DNA from: Aptenodytes patagonicus | Lineage: Eukaryota; Chordata; Aves; Sphenisciformes; Spheniscidae | Direction of reading: 5' to 3' | Length of the DNA: 64,000 nucleotides | Assembly (NCBI RefSeq): GCF_965638725.1 | Contig: NC_134950.1 | Coordinates: 80,216,657 to 80,280,656, forward strand | Shown: one piece after another, positions 13,120 to 26,800 of the stretch | Position numbering within the stretch: position 1 is the stretch's first letter | Layout: every line of letters begins with the position of its first letter | The notes under the pieces: model-generated | Databases searched by the model: none | Seen by the model: the letters and a program-made list of their open reading frames with translations, nothing else | What the model was told of the DNA's origin: nothing | Program-made: the position numbers and the translations under genes

Positions 13120-13448
13120 AGAATGCTTGTATGTGTCATCAATACCATATTTTCAGGAAAGTATCACGCACTTTTTAACTACATTTTGGCCCTTAACATG
13201 CGTGCTATTTTCTGGTATGTGGCACTTATTTTAATATGGCTGCAGAATAGTCCCATGAGCCATCATTTTGCACCTTGATATTCCTATGTTCAAGGACAGT
13301 TGCGATGTACGCTGTAGGACTGGAAGATTGTACTGCAACTTGCACTGTTATTCAAAGACAAGAAAAGAAGGAATAGGAATTAAAAGGAGGTAATTCATCC
13401 TGGAAGGACTAAAAAGAGATGTTAGTGACAAATGCGGGGAAAAAAGGC

Positions 13449-13454
13449 AATAAA
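13449..13454 (+). terminator. ADCY2: Candidate poly(A) signal of ADCY2
   Basis: AATAAA 330 bp after the ADCY2 stop. It is the first canonical hexamer downstream, but ADCY2 transcripts in other vertebrates have long 3' UTRs, so later hexamers (for example near 15792 and 16907) may also be used. Confidence 0.35.
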
Positions 13455-14396
13455 GCTAGGGGTGCATACTATTTCCTGATGCATGGTGTTTTCTGGAAAA
13501 TACAGTCGCTCCCCAATAGCATCTACTAATCCGGTATTCAAGTATACAGTATTTGTAAATAAGTTTACTCTGTCCACACATGATTTGGATGTGATCACCA
13601 GTTGCATCTCATAGCCAGGGACACGTTGGGTGGCTTGCTGGCATTCTTTCTGAAGAGAGAGCTAACAATGCTGGAATAGTTTTGTACAAACGTGTCAAAT
13701 GTTTTGAAGCTATTGTCTTTTGTAAGGTTAATTCATTAAAAGTTTATATGTACTTTGTCTTACTGTTGCTGTCTCTTAGTTTTGCTTCCTTCCATGGCTT
13801 CTGTCACTCTAAACCTGCGCGTCCTCTGCTGCTGTCACTGCTGCCTTTTACTGAGCAGTTAGATGTTGAGGCAGGCTATGGCCAGCTATCTCAATAGCCT
13901 CGGTCACTAATACCTGCTAGACTCGCTATTGCCTTTCAGAAATTGAACCACTTCTATTGTCTTCAGTCTTGGGTGGCATCCTAGGCACTTTGCAGTCATT
14001 TACTCCCTAGGCGATACAGAAGACTCACCTCAAATCCATAAACACAAGCAAAGTGGGGGATACTGGAGACAGTAGCAGTGTTGCTACTTTGCAACTGGCC
14101 TGCAATGCTTAAACAATAGCTGGGAGAAGCTGTACAAGAGAAGAAACGTTTTATTTGTTTTGCACTTTGACAACTTCTTTTGCCCTTGCATGCCTTTCGC
14201 TTAACCTTTACAATGCCTGATTTCATGGGATATTTAGAATAATCTAGTTTATCAGGACATGAGTATGAGCAGAAGATACAAAACATGCTATTTTGTGGAT
14301 ATTCGAGATCAATTTAAATCCCATTGAATTAAAAAGTATCACACTTGCAGAGTTTCATAGATGAGCCAGGTGAAAGACTGAAAAAGCAGGTAATTG

Positions 14397-14429
14397 TACT
14401 ATCTATGCTCCTTTGAAGCATAGATAGTA
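14397..14429. repeat. Perfect 13-bp inverted repeat with 7-nt loop
   Basis: Arms TACTATCTATGCT (14397-14409) and AGCATAGATAGTA (14417-14429) are exact reverse complements around CCTTTGA. It lies 1.3 kb after the ADCY2 stop, possibly inside its 3' UTR. Confidence 0.8.
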
Positions 14430-17400
14430 AAGATTAATTTTTGCTTTGCTATTATCAGTACTTGAAATTAACGTATTCTTTTAGTCATAACAGCCTAACA
14501 AGACCAAGATTAATAAAATCCTCCTATTTAAAAAATAGCATATAATTACAAGACTTTTTTCTGACTGATATCGTATGAATATAGAAGTCAACTTATGCAC
14601 TATTAGCTCTGGCATGTTACCGAAATGTAAAAAGTATTCCGATTTCTCAGCATTGGTGTCCTTTCAGCAGGAGTTCTCAAAATTGTGGGTCACAAATAAC
14701 TGGCATCAGGCCACAGTCTCACCGAGTGTGGCACGGTTTACTCACAGCAGCCATCTGCCTGCTAGCAAATTGGAATGGCGGTAGATTTCAAATGCCTACA
14801 TTTGCAGTAAAATAGCCAATCTGAATTTTGATCCTTTTAAGTTAGTCTAAAAGCAAAATGCAAGTTATTTCAGTTAATGTCCAACATAACACACTTCTTG
14901 TCTCACCCAGAGCTGGAGACTTTTGATCAGTAACTCTCAAGATAGGTGGTCAGGCCAATAAAATCTCATTAAAAATGTTTTGATGCCTTTATGAGTTCTT
15001 CCTTTTAATTAATAAGACAAATATTTTCCAGTGGAATGAAAGACTATCCAAATAGCTCACATGGCAGCAGAAACAATGTCCCGGTCATCACCTAAAACAA
15101 GCTATCACTTAGCTATGCTTAAGACTTCTCCTAAATCCCTCCTCTCCACTTACTATAAATTTGTCCTAGGAACAATTAAAAAAAATCATAAAATCTCTTA
15201 GACTTTGAATGTAATCTGGGCCCTTAAACTCCTTCTGATATTATCACAGGTCAAAGCAACCATTTCTTACTGTGGATGAAAACCCTTTATATAAAGTTGA
15301 TTATATTGTACTGTTGTATCTATGTGCAGCTTTCAGGTATAACCTGTACATTCAGGATTTTGCTTTTCATTTGTATTCTTGCACACTTTGGGCATCAGCA
15401 GCAAACCTTGTACCTAACTCAACAGCCTTGATTTTTATAAAAGTTAAACAATATTATATTTCTGTAAACCATGAAACGTTAAAACATTTGAATGGCTGTG
15501 AGCTGACCGGTCCAATGAAATATAAAGAAAGATATATACGTGCCCTCCAAGAGCATGTCGAAAATGCCCTTGTTCAGACCACTCATGTTTCACCGGTGTT
15601 CTTCTCTCATTTTGTAGTTGCATTCAGATTCTTGCAGCCAAATCCTGCTAAAGAACAAGAAAGCGGGTAAAAGATGATTATACATGCAGCATGATGCCCA
15701 GACAAAGAAAGGTGCATACCATCCTCTCTCCAGCCTTCAGTTACTGATTATTATTATTATCTTTCTAGTGCCGAGAAGCTATTTGTATCCAATAAATACT
15801 TTTTGTCTTCCAATGCATTTTACATCTACTGTTTATACTGTTTTATTTCTCCCCTGTCTGGATTGACCCAGAGTTCTGGTATCCTCTTTCTTCCTCTCCC
15901 GCAGCAATTTCATCTGCCTCAATAACTGGATATAACTAACACTGCTCACATATCGGTGTGTAACTTGAAAAGCGTTATGATAACCATACAAACCAGTATT
16001 CGAGATGCCATATATTCTACATCACAGTAAGGCTCAAGTTCTACGCCTTCCATGTTGGTGTCATAGTTCGTAGGTCGCTAGCGAACCACAAAGCATGGGA
16101 CTTCCAAAAGTACAGTGCAAATGTATTTCACACCATGAGGCAGCGGCCGAAAGGCCAATGTAAGAGTGATTCACTGTGGACTGGGAAAATGAAATCCAAA
16201 TGGGAACACCTGGGGAGCCTGCTGGATTTCTTTTTCAAAATCCATGCTTTGCTCCAATTTATGGAGGGCTACCAAGGGACAGGAAGAAAGATTAGACTTG
16301 CAGATATTTTTGTTAACTACAAAAGTAGTTGGGATTACCTGTAAATTAATGCTATTTAGCTGCTCTTTCTAAAAAGAGCCATTAGCATCATATTTATGCT
16401 GTGTGAAAAGCATTTTTTATTCTCTTTATATTCTTTTATGATTCCTCTGTTTTGTAAAATATCTACAGACCTTCCCTTTTTCTACTGAGGCACAGGTAGG
16501 AGTTCAACCTGCTTGTTTCTAAAGCGACAGCTGTGTGCATCTGAAGGTAGAGCTGTTGAAAGTCTGTCCTGTTTTGTTTTCAGAACCTCATATCAGGACA
16601 GAAAACCAGCTATGTTGTCAGGACGCTTTATATAGCAGCAGATTTACTGTTAAAAGCAATGGTTACTTTGTCCTTTGATATGTCGTTTTCCTTTTGGTTG
16701 TACTTCTGTATGAAGATAAATTTTTCATTTTCAGATAGCAGATTCTCCTTCACCTGGCCTAGATACTACCCTTCAGTACGTTTTACAAGCGGACCCCAAA
16801 CAATTTTAAGACTAGGGCTTGTTAGTTTTATTTTTCCTTTCTTGTCTAAAATAGTGGAGTGACTCTGGGGAAGGTACAAATGTAGAATGAGATATATGTG
16901 CCTTAAATAAAACATGTAATTAAGAGAGTATTTTTGTTCCTTGAAGTACTTCAAATTTGTGTGGATTTCTCAAAAGTGGTGTATAAATCAGTTGTAGCTG
17001 GTTCACCCTAAAGTTTGCTACGTATTAATTTTAAACATTTTCAACTTTAGGGGCAGGAATTATTCAGGTCAATTTAGTTCGGATATTTTACTCCTGTTTG
17101 CAACTATGAAGATATGAACCCCTTTATGTTGTAGGATGCCACTGTTCAAAACAAAGATTCCGCCAAGAATTGTTTGAAATTTTTTGATGGAGCATTTTTC
17201 AAATAAATATGTAGCCATTGAGATGCTCTTCATGAAAATCTCAGTTTTGACAGGAAAAAATGCATGTGAAGTATTTTGAAAGATTGACATTCCTGGACTA
17301 GAAAGTTTCATGCTTGCATTCCAAAACAGTGTTGCAAATAACAATTGTTATGAAACTAATGTCCACCTCATGTATAAAATTGTGTATTACTCTACTTACC

Positions 17401-20400
17401 AAGAGGGTTATTGAACAGAATATTCATCTGACTCGGTGAATTGGAATATCCGTTCAGCAGATACCAGTCAGCATACAAATAATAATTGAAATTATATCAG
17501 TTAACCAGTTATCATTTAATAATTGTTTTTAAATTATTAAAATAAAAATAATTATAGTTATTTGAAAAGCCTAATTCTCCAGTCAAGCAGTTGAAATTGT
17601 AGTCACAGGCCAACCAGGAAACGTTTGCAATCTGCAGACCAAGGCTCAGTCATGGTAATTGTGTAGAGAATTATTTGAAATGAGATATATTCGGGGAAAA
17701 TTTAAAAATTTACTGAGCAGCTCATGAAGAAAGAAAACCCCTGAAGATTGCAAAAGGTGTGCTGACTTCTGCAGGTGATGTACAGTTGTCTCCGTCTCCT
17801 TCAGAAAACTTCTGAAGAGCCTTCCTGTTTGAGATGGGCGGTCTGTCACTAATTCAGGGTCTGGAAGAAACAAGCACTTGTGTGAAACGACTGGCTTGGA
17901 CCAAAGCTACGGTAGTGGAAAGGGGACAGAGTTTTTGAGCCATTTTTGTTTCAGCCTCTTTTTCAAGGGCCATCGGATGCAGCATTTGTTGGCAAAGGCT
18001 GTCTCTCCTTCGTGGATCAGCTGAGGGTCAGGAACATACCACAATCTGATACATGTTGAGGTCAAACAGCAAGGACAGGAGATGGAATTGCTAAGCCTTA
18101 CTTTGAGGCTAGCCATCTCAGCTCTAAGTGACATGAGTTTGAAACAGGTACATCAGCTTGTATGCAGTAAGAAAACAGCTACTGTGGTTTTTCTGAGTAT
18201 CAATGACCTGTCCAGTTACGTGTCATCTGTCCTCTTGTGTCTGTCCCATCTCCATCCCCCTGTCATCGTCATCTCCATCCCGTTCCCCCCCCGCCCCCAT
18301 TACCATTTGCTTCACAAATTCCTTTTAGGAGTTTTCTTGCAAAGTTATTCCATAAGCCAGTTTGACATTTCAGAACAGTGACCCTACCTTTCAGACACCT
18401 TTATGACTATAAAAGTACATATCAACTTATTTGAAATTCAGGAACCTTAGCAGTGGAACCTGAGGGGGATATTGCTAATCCCTAAAAAGGCAGGCAATTG
18501 AACTTCTCCTCCTTAAGACACTGAATTCAAAACAACTTTTAACACTCTGGTGTCTGAGTTCAGCTGTATTTGAATGCTTACTTTTAACCATATAGATTAA
18601 AATTGCTCCATCGCCCTCCCACAATTGTTTACGTGTTCATATTTAAATTACTAAGGAAACAGACTGACCTCCAGTGCTACTCTGTAACGGGAACACTTAA
18701 CAGGAGCATAGTAGCAGTGTATGATCTAAGTCTGCTTGTAACTGGAACAAAAACAAAAACTGGGCGTTCATACCCTGCTTCTGGAGAGTCTGCAAAAGGT
18801 GACCAGGAAGAAAAAGCCTTTGTAAAATTCAAATAATTCTAAAGGGATTTATAGCTTCATTGGGAAGGAAAAATGAACTGAAAACCATCATTTTAATTTA
18901 TTTCAAATGGGTGGTTTAGGACAAATCTGTAACAAGCATCCAGCAGTATTTCTGACAATCTGAATTGCATCCAGACAGTGCAATTCAGTTAATGCCATCT
19001 TAAATGTTAATCAAAATGAGGTACATATGAACAGTAGAAGGAAAACTGGGGAGAAACATTTCAGATCTGACTTCAGAGCACTTGCCTAGCTTAGTTGAGA
19101 TTTCTGGCCAACGGTTTCTTGCTGCTCTATTTATAGCTGCAGCTTCAGCTGAGCTGCTTTTTACAAATGGGCTTGCTATCTCGTGGTGCTCGGACTAAAC
19201 TACAAAAAAGCACTTGCACAGTGGCAAACATGTTTCTGCATAGGAAGCTGATGTAAGGCAGCTGTTGGATTTTCAATTCCACTGCTCCCTCACGCTGCGC
19301 TAATTTGGCCCATGCTGCAGAAAGAAGAGGACCCTAATTAGTAGAGGGACGTTATTAGATAAGCAGATGGGAATTGTCACAAATGATTAAAAGAACACCC
19401 ACCCAAGACTGTAGAATATAAATACCTCCACACTGCACTTGAGAAGAAGCAAGAGGCTACATTATTCACTGTGTTAGTGATGGGAGAGCGGCAGCTATAT
19501 AGTAGGGATGGGACTTTTATATCAGTAGACCGGAATTATTGCATGGGTCCATGACGCCCAAAATAATTGGTTGCAAAGATCTCTGGTACCCTGAATGTTG
19601 GGGGGGGGTTTGTAAGTAAATCTTGGATGTTCAGTAAAAATAACATGCCTGGAAGAGTGCTGTTGTGAAAGTGCTTGCCAAAAGATACTAGTAGCAATAA
19701 TAACAGTAATGCTGTACCTTCGGCACATTAGTTCTGCAACTGTGGTTGCAGAAAAGAAAGGTAAAATGAACCAAGCTAGTCACAGATCCCCAAGCGGAAC
19801 AGTAAGCGTAGTTACGTGTATGTAATAAAGCAGGATAACTGTGAGGTGAATATCAAAACTAGGAGCCAGGCGCTACCAAGGTAGAGCAGTTTTAGAGGCA
19901 ATCTGTTGTTAGAGATTTGCATCCGGGAGACGCTTACTTTCAGTGCCCCCAACACGAGTGTTTATGTGTGAGAGAGATTTCCAACCGCATTGCCTGAAAT
20001 GGCTGAACAGCCTGTTAAAACCTGTGCCTGAGTGGGCGAGGAGGCGCGGAACGAAGAGACCCCGAGTTCCCCGAGACTCGTGATCCTCATTCTGGTAGAA
20101 ACTCCACATTTTGCTGTGGTTTTATTCAACCTCTCCCCTTAAAAGGGGATTTTGGGATTAGTGCAGCCAACCATGCAAAAAAGTCAGTCCCTTTCGGCCA
20201 GGCTTTGCTCTAACCTTCTTCCCCAGCATCCAAGGACAGTAGGGGATCAGGGAGCCGGCCGTGAGGGAGGGCGGCACTGGAGCCCCGGGCCGGGCCGCAG
20301 GTCAGGCTGCCCGCTAAGATGGCCCTAAGGCTGCTGCTCAAAACTGGGCCCAAAACCTCACGCCTAGGTGTCCGCAAATCCACACTTCCAGGTTTAACAC

Positions 20401-20653
20401 CACTCTGTGGAAACGCCCAGAGCTGCCCCGGGCCCCCCGTAGCCGCGACCACTAGGGCCCAGCCGCGCCCGGCGGTCGGTTCCTGTCAGGCTGCCTCAGA
20501 CTCCGGGTCACGCCCGGGAGGGGTTTGGCCCGGTGCTCCCTGCATCGGCAGCCCGTTTCGCGGCGCTGCGGGGCTCCCTGCCCGCCTCGGCCCCGCGGCC
20601 CGGGCCCTCCCTTCGCCGCGGGCCGCCAGGCGACCTGCGGGCGGCGGCATAGC

Positions 20654-20666
20654 GTTGCCGGGTAAC
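20654..20666 (+). promoter_or_regulatory. RFX X-box in CFAP90 promoter/5' UTR
   Basis: GTTGCCGGGTAAC is GTTGCC, one spacer base, GGTAAC, an exact fit to the X-box consensus GTNRCC-N(0-3)-RGYAAC bound by RFX ciliary regulators. It ends 17 bp before the CFAP90 ATG. Confidence 0.7.
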
Positions 20667-20683
20667 GGCGGCCGCCCGGCAGC

Positions 20684-20884
20684 ATGGCCTCCCCCGCCCC
20701 GGCGGCGCCCCCGGTCGCCCTGGGGGCCCCGGGCGGAGGAGGGTCAGAAGGGGCAGAGGAGACACTCGGTAGCGCGGCGGGAAGGAGGCGGCGGCCTCCC
20801 CTCTCCGCCCTGTCCGCCTTCAGCTGCATCCCGGCCAGACGGGAAGGGCCGCCGGAGCTCAGCTATTTCCACCGGGAGGCCAAG
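20684..20884 (+). CDS. CFAP90: CFAP90 exon 1
   Basis: 67 codons ending REAK before donor gtgagg, phase 0. The ATG in AGCATGG context is the nearest start to the conserved SAFSCIP block. Confidence 0.85.
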
Positions 20885-23800
20885 GTGAGGGAGGGAAGGG
20901 AACGAGCCGGGGAGAGCCGGCGGAGAGCCAGGGAGCCTCGCAGGGCCCGGCGGGTCTGGAGGGACAAGCCTTCGCTGTGGGTTTCTGCGCAGCGTAATGA
21001 CATTGTGCTCAGTCCCTGTACAAGGGCTCGGCCCTCATCATGAGGGACCTGGTCAGGCGGGTGTCTAAAATATCCCGTTACTATTTCAAAGGCCAGCGGA
21101 AATGCTGCGTGTTAGCCGCTAACTAGGCTATCTAATGCCTAAATAGCAGGTTTTATCTTAAGAGGCCTTTGCGAAGTGTAACAGGTGTTTGCTACTTGTG
21201 GATGGAAAATGAGGGTAATGTCTTTCACTGGATGGCAAGAGAAGGCAGAGACATGGTTTGCCAAGGATTAAGGACCAACAGGCCACATGGTATCACCAAA
21301 ATGTGAGACGTCTTTAGGGGGAACACTAGGAAAGGCATCATCGGTTGCTAGGGTTGGATGTGGTACCTGTATTTTTTCTGGTAACGCACACTGTCGGGGA
21401 CCTTTTAATAAGAAACTGCTCCATTTTCAGTCGAGGGAAAAGGTTTTCAATGTGCATCGCACAAATTTTCTGTGTGCTCAGCTTTAATAAAGAAAATCGA
21501 GAGAGCTACTCAAAACAACATCAATATATGCCTTGATAACTGAATGCTTCTGAAGGTGTTACACTGACACTTAACACATAGTAACTCAAGTAGATTAGCA
21601 GGGAGCCTCACCCCTCACTCTCTGCTGCACTGTATCACCCTTTTTCCTCATTCTCTCTGTCTTCATATTTAAAATCAGAAATTAAAACAATCTTACACCT
21701 TCAGCCTCAGCTGGGCTATGCTTCCTAGTTAGCAAGCCTTTCTCTCTCTGAAAGGAGTCATATGAGACATTGAACTTAACAGCTTCGCTCCCCAAAAAAA
21801 ACATTAAAAAGTTCTGAAATGTCTATTATATCAATGTAATATAGCAATATTATGGCAACATATATTTATTTATAACAATAAATAGACCCGGTGAATCCCC
21901 TCCCCACCCAAGTGACAGGCTGCTGAATGTGCAGAGCACTGGGCAGTGACAACTGGCGACCTGTTTGCAGGTCGTGCGTGGCCCTGGGATGTGGTCAGAG
22001 TGCAGACCACAGCACAGCACTGGGCGTTAAAGGAACAGCAAAACCCATTTCCAGCATCGACTGGGTGGCCCTGCTAAAAGACAAGTAGATTTGTAATTTC
22101 AGACTCTTTCGTGTTGATTTCAGCGTTACCTTGGGAAGGTGCTCTGAGCCAAAGGTGAGCAGGCACAGTTAGTGCCATGCTTAACAAAACACCGTAGGGA
22201 GAGCACAACAAGAGTAAGGCTAGGGCAGGTCAGAGGGCTGGCGTGGTGCCCTTGGGGCTGGTGGAGCTCGCAGTCCATCCAATCTGCGCAGAATTAGCAA
22301 CCGTATGGTAGAGCTTTTGCTTACAATATAAAGTCTGCTTTCACACTCCCGATGACCTGGTTTGTGGAAAATGCTGCTCCAGTGGCATGGAAACAAAAAG
22401 TGATACCAGCTGTTTAATAGTTTTTTTCACAGCACAGGCCTCGGCCACAGGGGAGGTAGCAGATTCAACCCATTCTTCTACACAATTAAGGAATTAGATC
22501 ATTTTAAATTTTTTATTTATACAGGAAAAGGAATGTCATTCCTTTTTGCAGCTTAAATACCTAAACCCAACTGTGTGTCAGAGACTGAAGTGGAGAGAAA
22601 TAGAAGATGTTCTCAGCACATGGCCAGAAGCCAGAAATTCCTGCCTTTTAATCCTTTGGCTGACAGTTGCTCCCTCGATCGCTTTACATAAGTTACTGTA
22701 GCCAGTTTGCGTGGTGTTTCCTCTTCTGTGACATGGAGAAAGCTATTACCTATTTTATGTGTGTCTGGAATATTAATGCATGTTTGCAAAGTGCTTAGCT
22801 TTAGTAGCAGCACACAGAGGGTACCCACCCTGAGTGCAAATTTATTGTCTGCTCTGCGTGATTCACTTGCTCTGATGGGTTTAAGAAACAGCTCCCCACC
22901 ACCACCACCTAGGCCAACTGAGTCAGCATTTAGCAACAAAGAGAAACAACAGCAAAACGTTATCAGTATATTGAGCACAGAAGTGTTGCCTCTACACATC
23001 TGGCAGAAGTTCTTAAACAGATCATCTGGGACAGGGCTAGTTTTTAACATAACAGGCTGGCTATCTATCTGCGAGTTCCAGAAAGAATGAATTATCTGCT
23101 CTGAGACAGGTAACAAATAATGGACAAATAATGCCACGTGAATAAAAACAAAGGCGCAAATAACATTCCCGGTGGTGAGCACAAATTAGACGCCCACTAA
23201 AATTCTGAATGAAACTGGTAGTGTGGGGAGGAAAGGAGAAGCAAGGAAGCACAGAAATAATAATAATAATAATGGAGGTGACAAATCACATGCAGGATGC
23301 TCTTGAACGTGCCTGAAATTCTGTAAGATTTGATGGTTTCTGAGAAATGAAGGGATGAATAGGTTAAATATGAAACCACCTCTCCTCTTGGCAGAACCAA
23401 ATAATGGAGATACCCTTCCAAAATAAGTCTGTGGTTACAGCAGTGCCTCACTAGCACTCTTACCTATGGTTTCCTTTTAATGGAACCATTATAGCCTTCT
23501 TGACCTGCCCTGACTTGGCTATTTTTGGAGGATAACATTGTAAGTTGTAAGACTCAAAATACAACAGTTTTTCAAAGGCTAAATTGGGCACACTGAAAAA
23601 TTAGATGTAAAAAAAAGCCCAACAAAAGGCACAATTTTTCAAATTTGTAGTCAGCCATGCACAAAACCAGTGATCAATTGACATGTTTACCAGAATATGA
23701 ACCTTTTAATGGAAGTTCATTAACAACTGACAGCATATTTCAACAGAGGGTTTTGCTTTTCTTTCCTTGGAAACTTTTTTGGTTTTGAAATTCCTTTGAT

Positions 23801-26800
23801 TCCATTGATGAGAACTTCTTGATTGGATTTCACAGACGCATTTGTTAGCAGATCAGATCTTTAATGTTGCTTATTTGGATGCAACTATGTCAACAGGTAT
23901 CATAAATACAGTAATAGCCTGGCTTGGAGTGTGCTGTATTTTCATACGTGACAGATACATGCATACTGCTGGATCACAGGATTACCACTGTGGCATGTTC
24001 CTGAACTCTTTTCAATTACACTTTAATCAGAAATTCAATGGTGATTCCGCTGCAGGATACCTTTGTCTTTTTCATTCCAAATGAAACTGCCTGCTTTCCT
24101 TTTACATTACAGTGCCAGATCATTTGACAAATTTATGAACTTAAGAAGGAGAATATAAAGTTCAGAACAGTAAAACAAATAAACAAAGCAGTTAAATTTC
24201 CAAAAGTTACAGCAGATTACAGGGAAAAATTGAGGTAAATTGCCACAAGGGAAATTTCAGAGCTGAACAGACTTTAAAAAGATACCACACGTCATTAGGT
24301 GTTTTTATTGCAGACTGTTCCAAAGGAGTGACCCAAATTTGCTAATGGTAGCTCAGTAATTATTACAGTTGCCATCATCTAATGCAATATGTGCACTGTT
24401 ATTAATTATTAAGTATTAAGTATTGAGTTATTAAGTATTGATTAGACTACATATATTCTGTAACCTGTAAAGTTAAGCAATACTGCGAATTAGCCATTTT
24501 TTCCCCTTTTCTCAAGACAGGAGATGTTTCCAATTATGATTCCATTTTTAAAAGACCAGAGGGTTACAACAAAAATCTTCACCGATGTGACAGAGAACAT
24601 GCAAAGAGTCGTGGTCTTAACATCAATGAGGAGGTAACCCTTTGATAATTTCATAATTATCTTTGTTAAAGATATTGTGTACTTTTTGACATGGCTGGAG
24701 ACTATAGCCATTGTTTTACCCTTTATAATGCAACCTATATGGTATCAAAGGAATTGGAAGGAGGACATCATTGTCCTCAGCCTGGAGGTTTAGGAAAAAG
24801 CATTAGCCAGTGAAGACACCTGAATTAGCTCCTGCTCTTTGACATCCTGTAGATATCCAGGTGACAGGCCGAATGCAAGTTAAAGTATGGGGAAAGAGAT
24901 ACACACAGCAAGGCAAACCCTCTGTTACAGAGCTTCAGCGTCACTGAGAGTGACTCCTGAACCATCTGTGCCCCTCGAAAGTTGGGTGAGCAGGTGGTCC
25001 TGCAGCTGTTTCTGTGATGCTTGAAAACTCTTCTCCCTGAGAGGACTGGATTCAGGGGTCCTGACTCAACCACTGCCCTCTGACATCCACCCTCCCTACA
25101 CCAGCATTTGCTGAGAGAGCCCAAGTCTCTGAAGCTGGTGAGTTTGTTACGCAAACTTACACCAGGTTGACCTGCAGGAAGGAAATTCATAGGGAGCTAG
25201 TGCAAAGGAGGGGTCAATCAGAAGACCATGGAAAAGGCTGGGCAAAGCATTCGAGGCCAGGAGAATCTGGCAGCCTGATAGCTAAGGAAGTATGCAGCCA
25301 TGTTTCTAAACAGCTGCCTTGAAGACAGAAATACTGTAATATATATACATATATAAAAATATGTATTTTTCCATGCAGCATCTGAATAATACACATACAT
25401 ACACAAGTGTGTGTGTGTATATATATTTATATTTATATACACACACACACACAGAGGCAGAGGCTGTCAAAAACCAAATGAAGTGCAACCTTTGTGTGTT
25501 AATGGCCTCAAAATCCTGATGGGTTCATTGGATGTAAAGAGGTGAGTAGGCTAAGAATGGCTGCCCATGTTGGTGATTATATATGATAGAGATGGAAGAA
25601 GGAAGAGAGAGACAAAAGTTAAAATTACTGTAATTGCTGTGTAATAAAACTGTTGAGATTCTGGGACAAAGGCCACTGCTTGTGATCCCTCTCACTAGCA
25701 GCTATATATGCCAGACATTTCAGTGCATAGCCATAATGCCCTTCAACTCTATCAGACAGTGCAGGGAGTATTAAGTGCTCCCAAAGGAATCCCAGGAATG
25801 CCCATTACTATCACCTGCTCATGCCTAGTAACTCAACTGCAAATCTGCGTGAGGCCAAAAGCCATGTAAATGACTACTCCAATTAAAAATGAGCCTTTTT
25901 ATTTAAACAAAACAAAGCCAACCCCCCTCCCCCAATACCAAGCCCAACCTCCAGCTGGAAATTTGTGTAGAAACAGTTTATCAACGCAGAGTTAAGGTTT
26001 CTTACTGAGCTCTTGTGTCCTTTCAGTGTCAGCAAAGCTCACTTTCCTACCAGTTTGCTTCCTAAAGCGAACACGTATGGGCCAGAATTCATACCAGCTC
26101 TGCTGGGCAGTGCACTCCAGGGACCCTGCCTGAACAGGTGTCCCTTAATCCAGCTCTTTAATTAGCATGGAGACACATCAAGCCCACAGCTGTTAAATGT
26201 TACAACGTGATCCTCCTGCACGTGATGACACCCAACACCAGACTTACCCATAACTAAGTGCAGGTCACATACTCAACTCCTACTCTTTAATTACCTCAGT
26301 GGCCCTCACAGACTTTATATAATAATAATAACAACAACGATATTAATTAATGATATTAAAACATAATAAATAAGGCCACAATCGGTGTCTTTCTAGTACA
26401 ACACTGAAAGGAGACATGCTGAATCCACCACAGTACACTCCTTTCCTTGAACTGGAAAAAACCAAACCACTGCAAGCAAGCCCTTCATTTCCTGCAGAGA
26501 GCCTGGGTGCACCCAGGGAATCCAACAGTACAGTCACAGATACTTGGTTTAGCTACACGTAGCACAGTGACTGCAGCAGAGTGTTTGTACAAGGCTGCCA
26601 TTGCTGATTTCAAGCGTTAACAGTGCTAGAATTACACGCTGAGAAGGCGTGTAGCGGGATGCTTCCCAGCCAACTGTTGGAAAATCTGAAGTCTGCTGAA
26701 TGCTGAACCCACAAAGATGAAATGCCACTGTGCACAGTCAGTGCTGTGCTACCAAGGATGCTGAAAACTGAATCTCGTTTACTTAAAGGGAACACGAACT

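Larger units (their letters stand above)
13120..20200. other. ADCY2 3' UTR and ADCY2-CFAP90 intergenic region
   Basis: No exon I can support. The proximal part is probably ADCY2 3' UTR. Scattered short open frames (for example at 15272-15670) show no recognisable domain. There is a hairpin at 14397-14429, and short C and G runs lie near 18285 and 19600. Confidence 0.6.
20200..21010. promoter_or_regulatory. CpG island promoter of CFAP90
   Basis: Abrupt GC- and CpG-rich block in AT-rich surroundings, covering the upstream region, exon 1 and the first intron bases of CFAP90. No TATA box is seen near the ATG. Confidence 0.8.

Noticed and set aside
15272-15670. 132-codon frame downstream of ADCY2
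   Set aside because: No domain or exon context; possibly ADCY2 3' UTR.
20210-20829. Minus-strand frames opposite CFAP90 exon 1
   Set aside because: CpG-island shadows of the plus-strand exon region.
22613-23182. 189-codon minus-strand open frame (with a 127-codon frame opposite)
   Set aside because: Low-complexity Gly run, no domain, no exon signals that link it to a neighbour; lies in a CFAP90 intron.
24521-24633. CFAP90 exon 2 starting after acag at 24520
   Set aside because: Out of frame with exon 1; acceptor at 24516 restores frame and the conserved TG residues.
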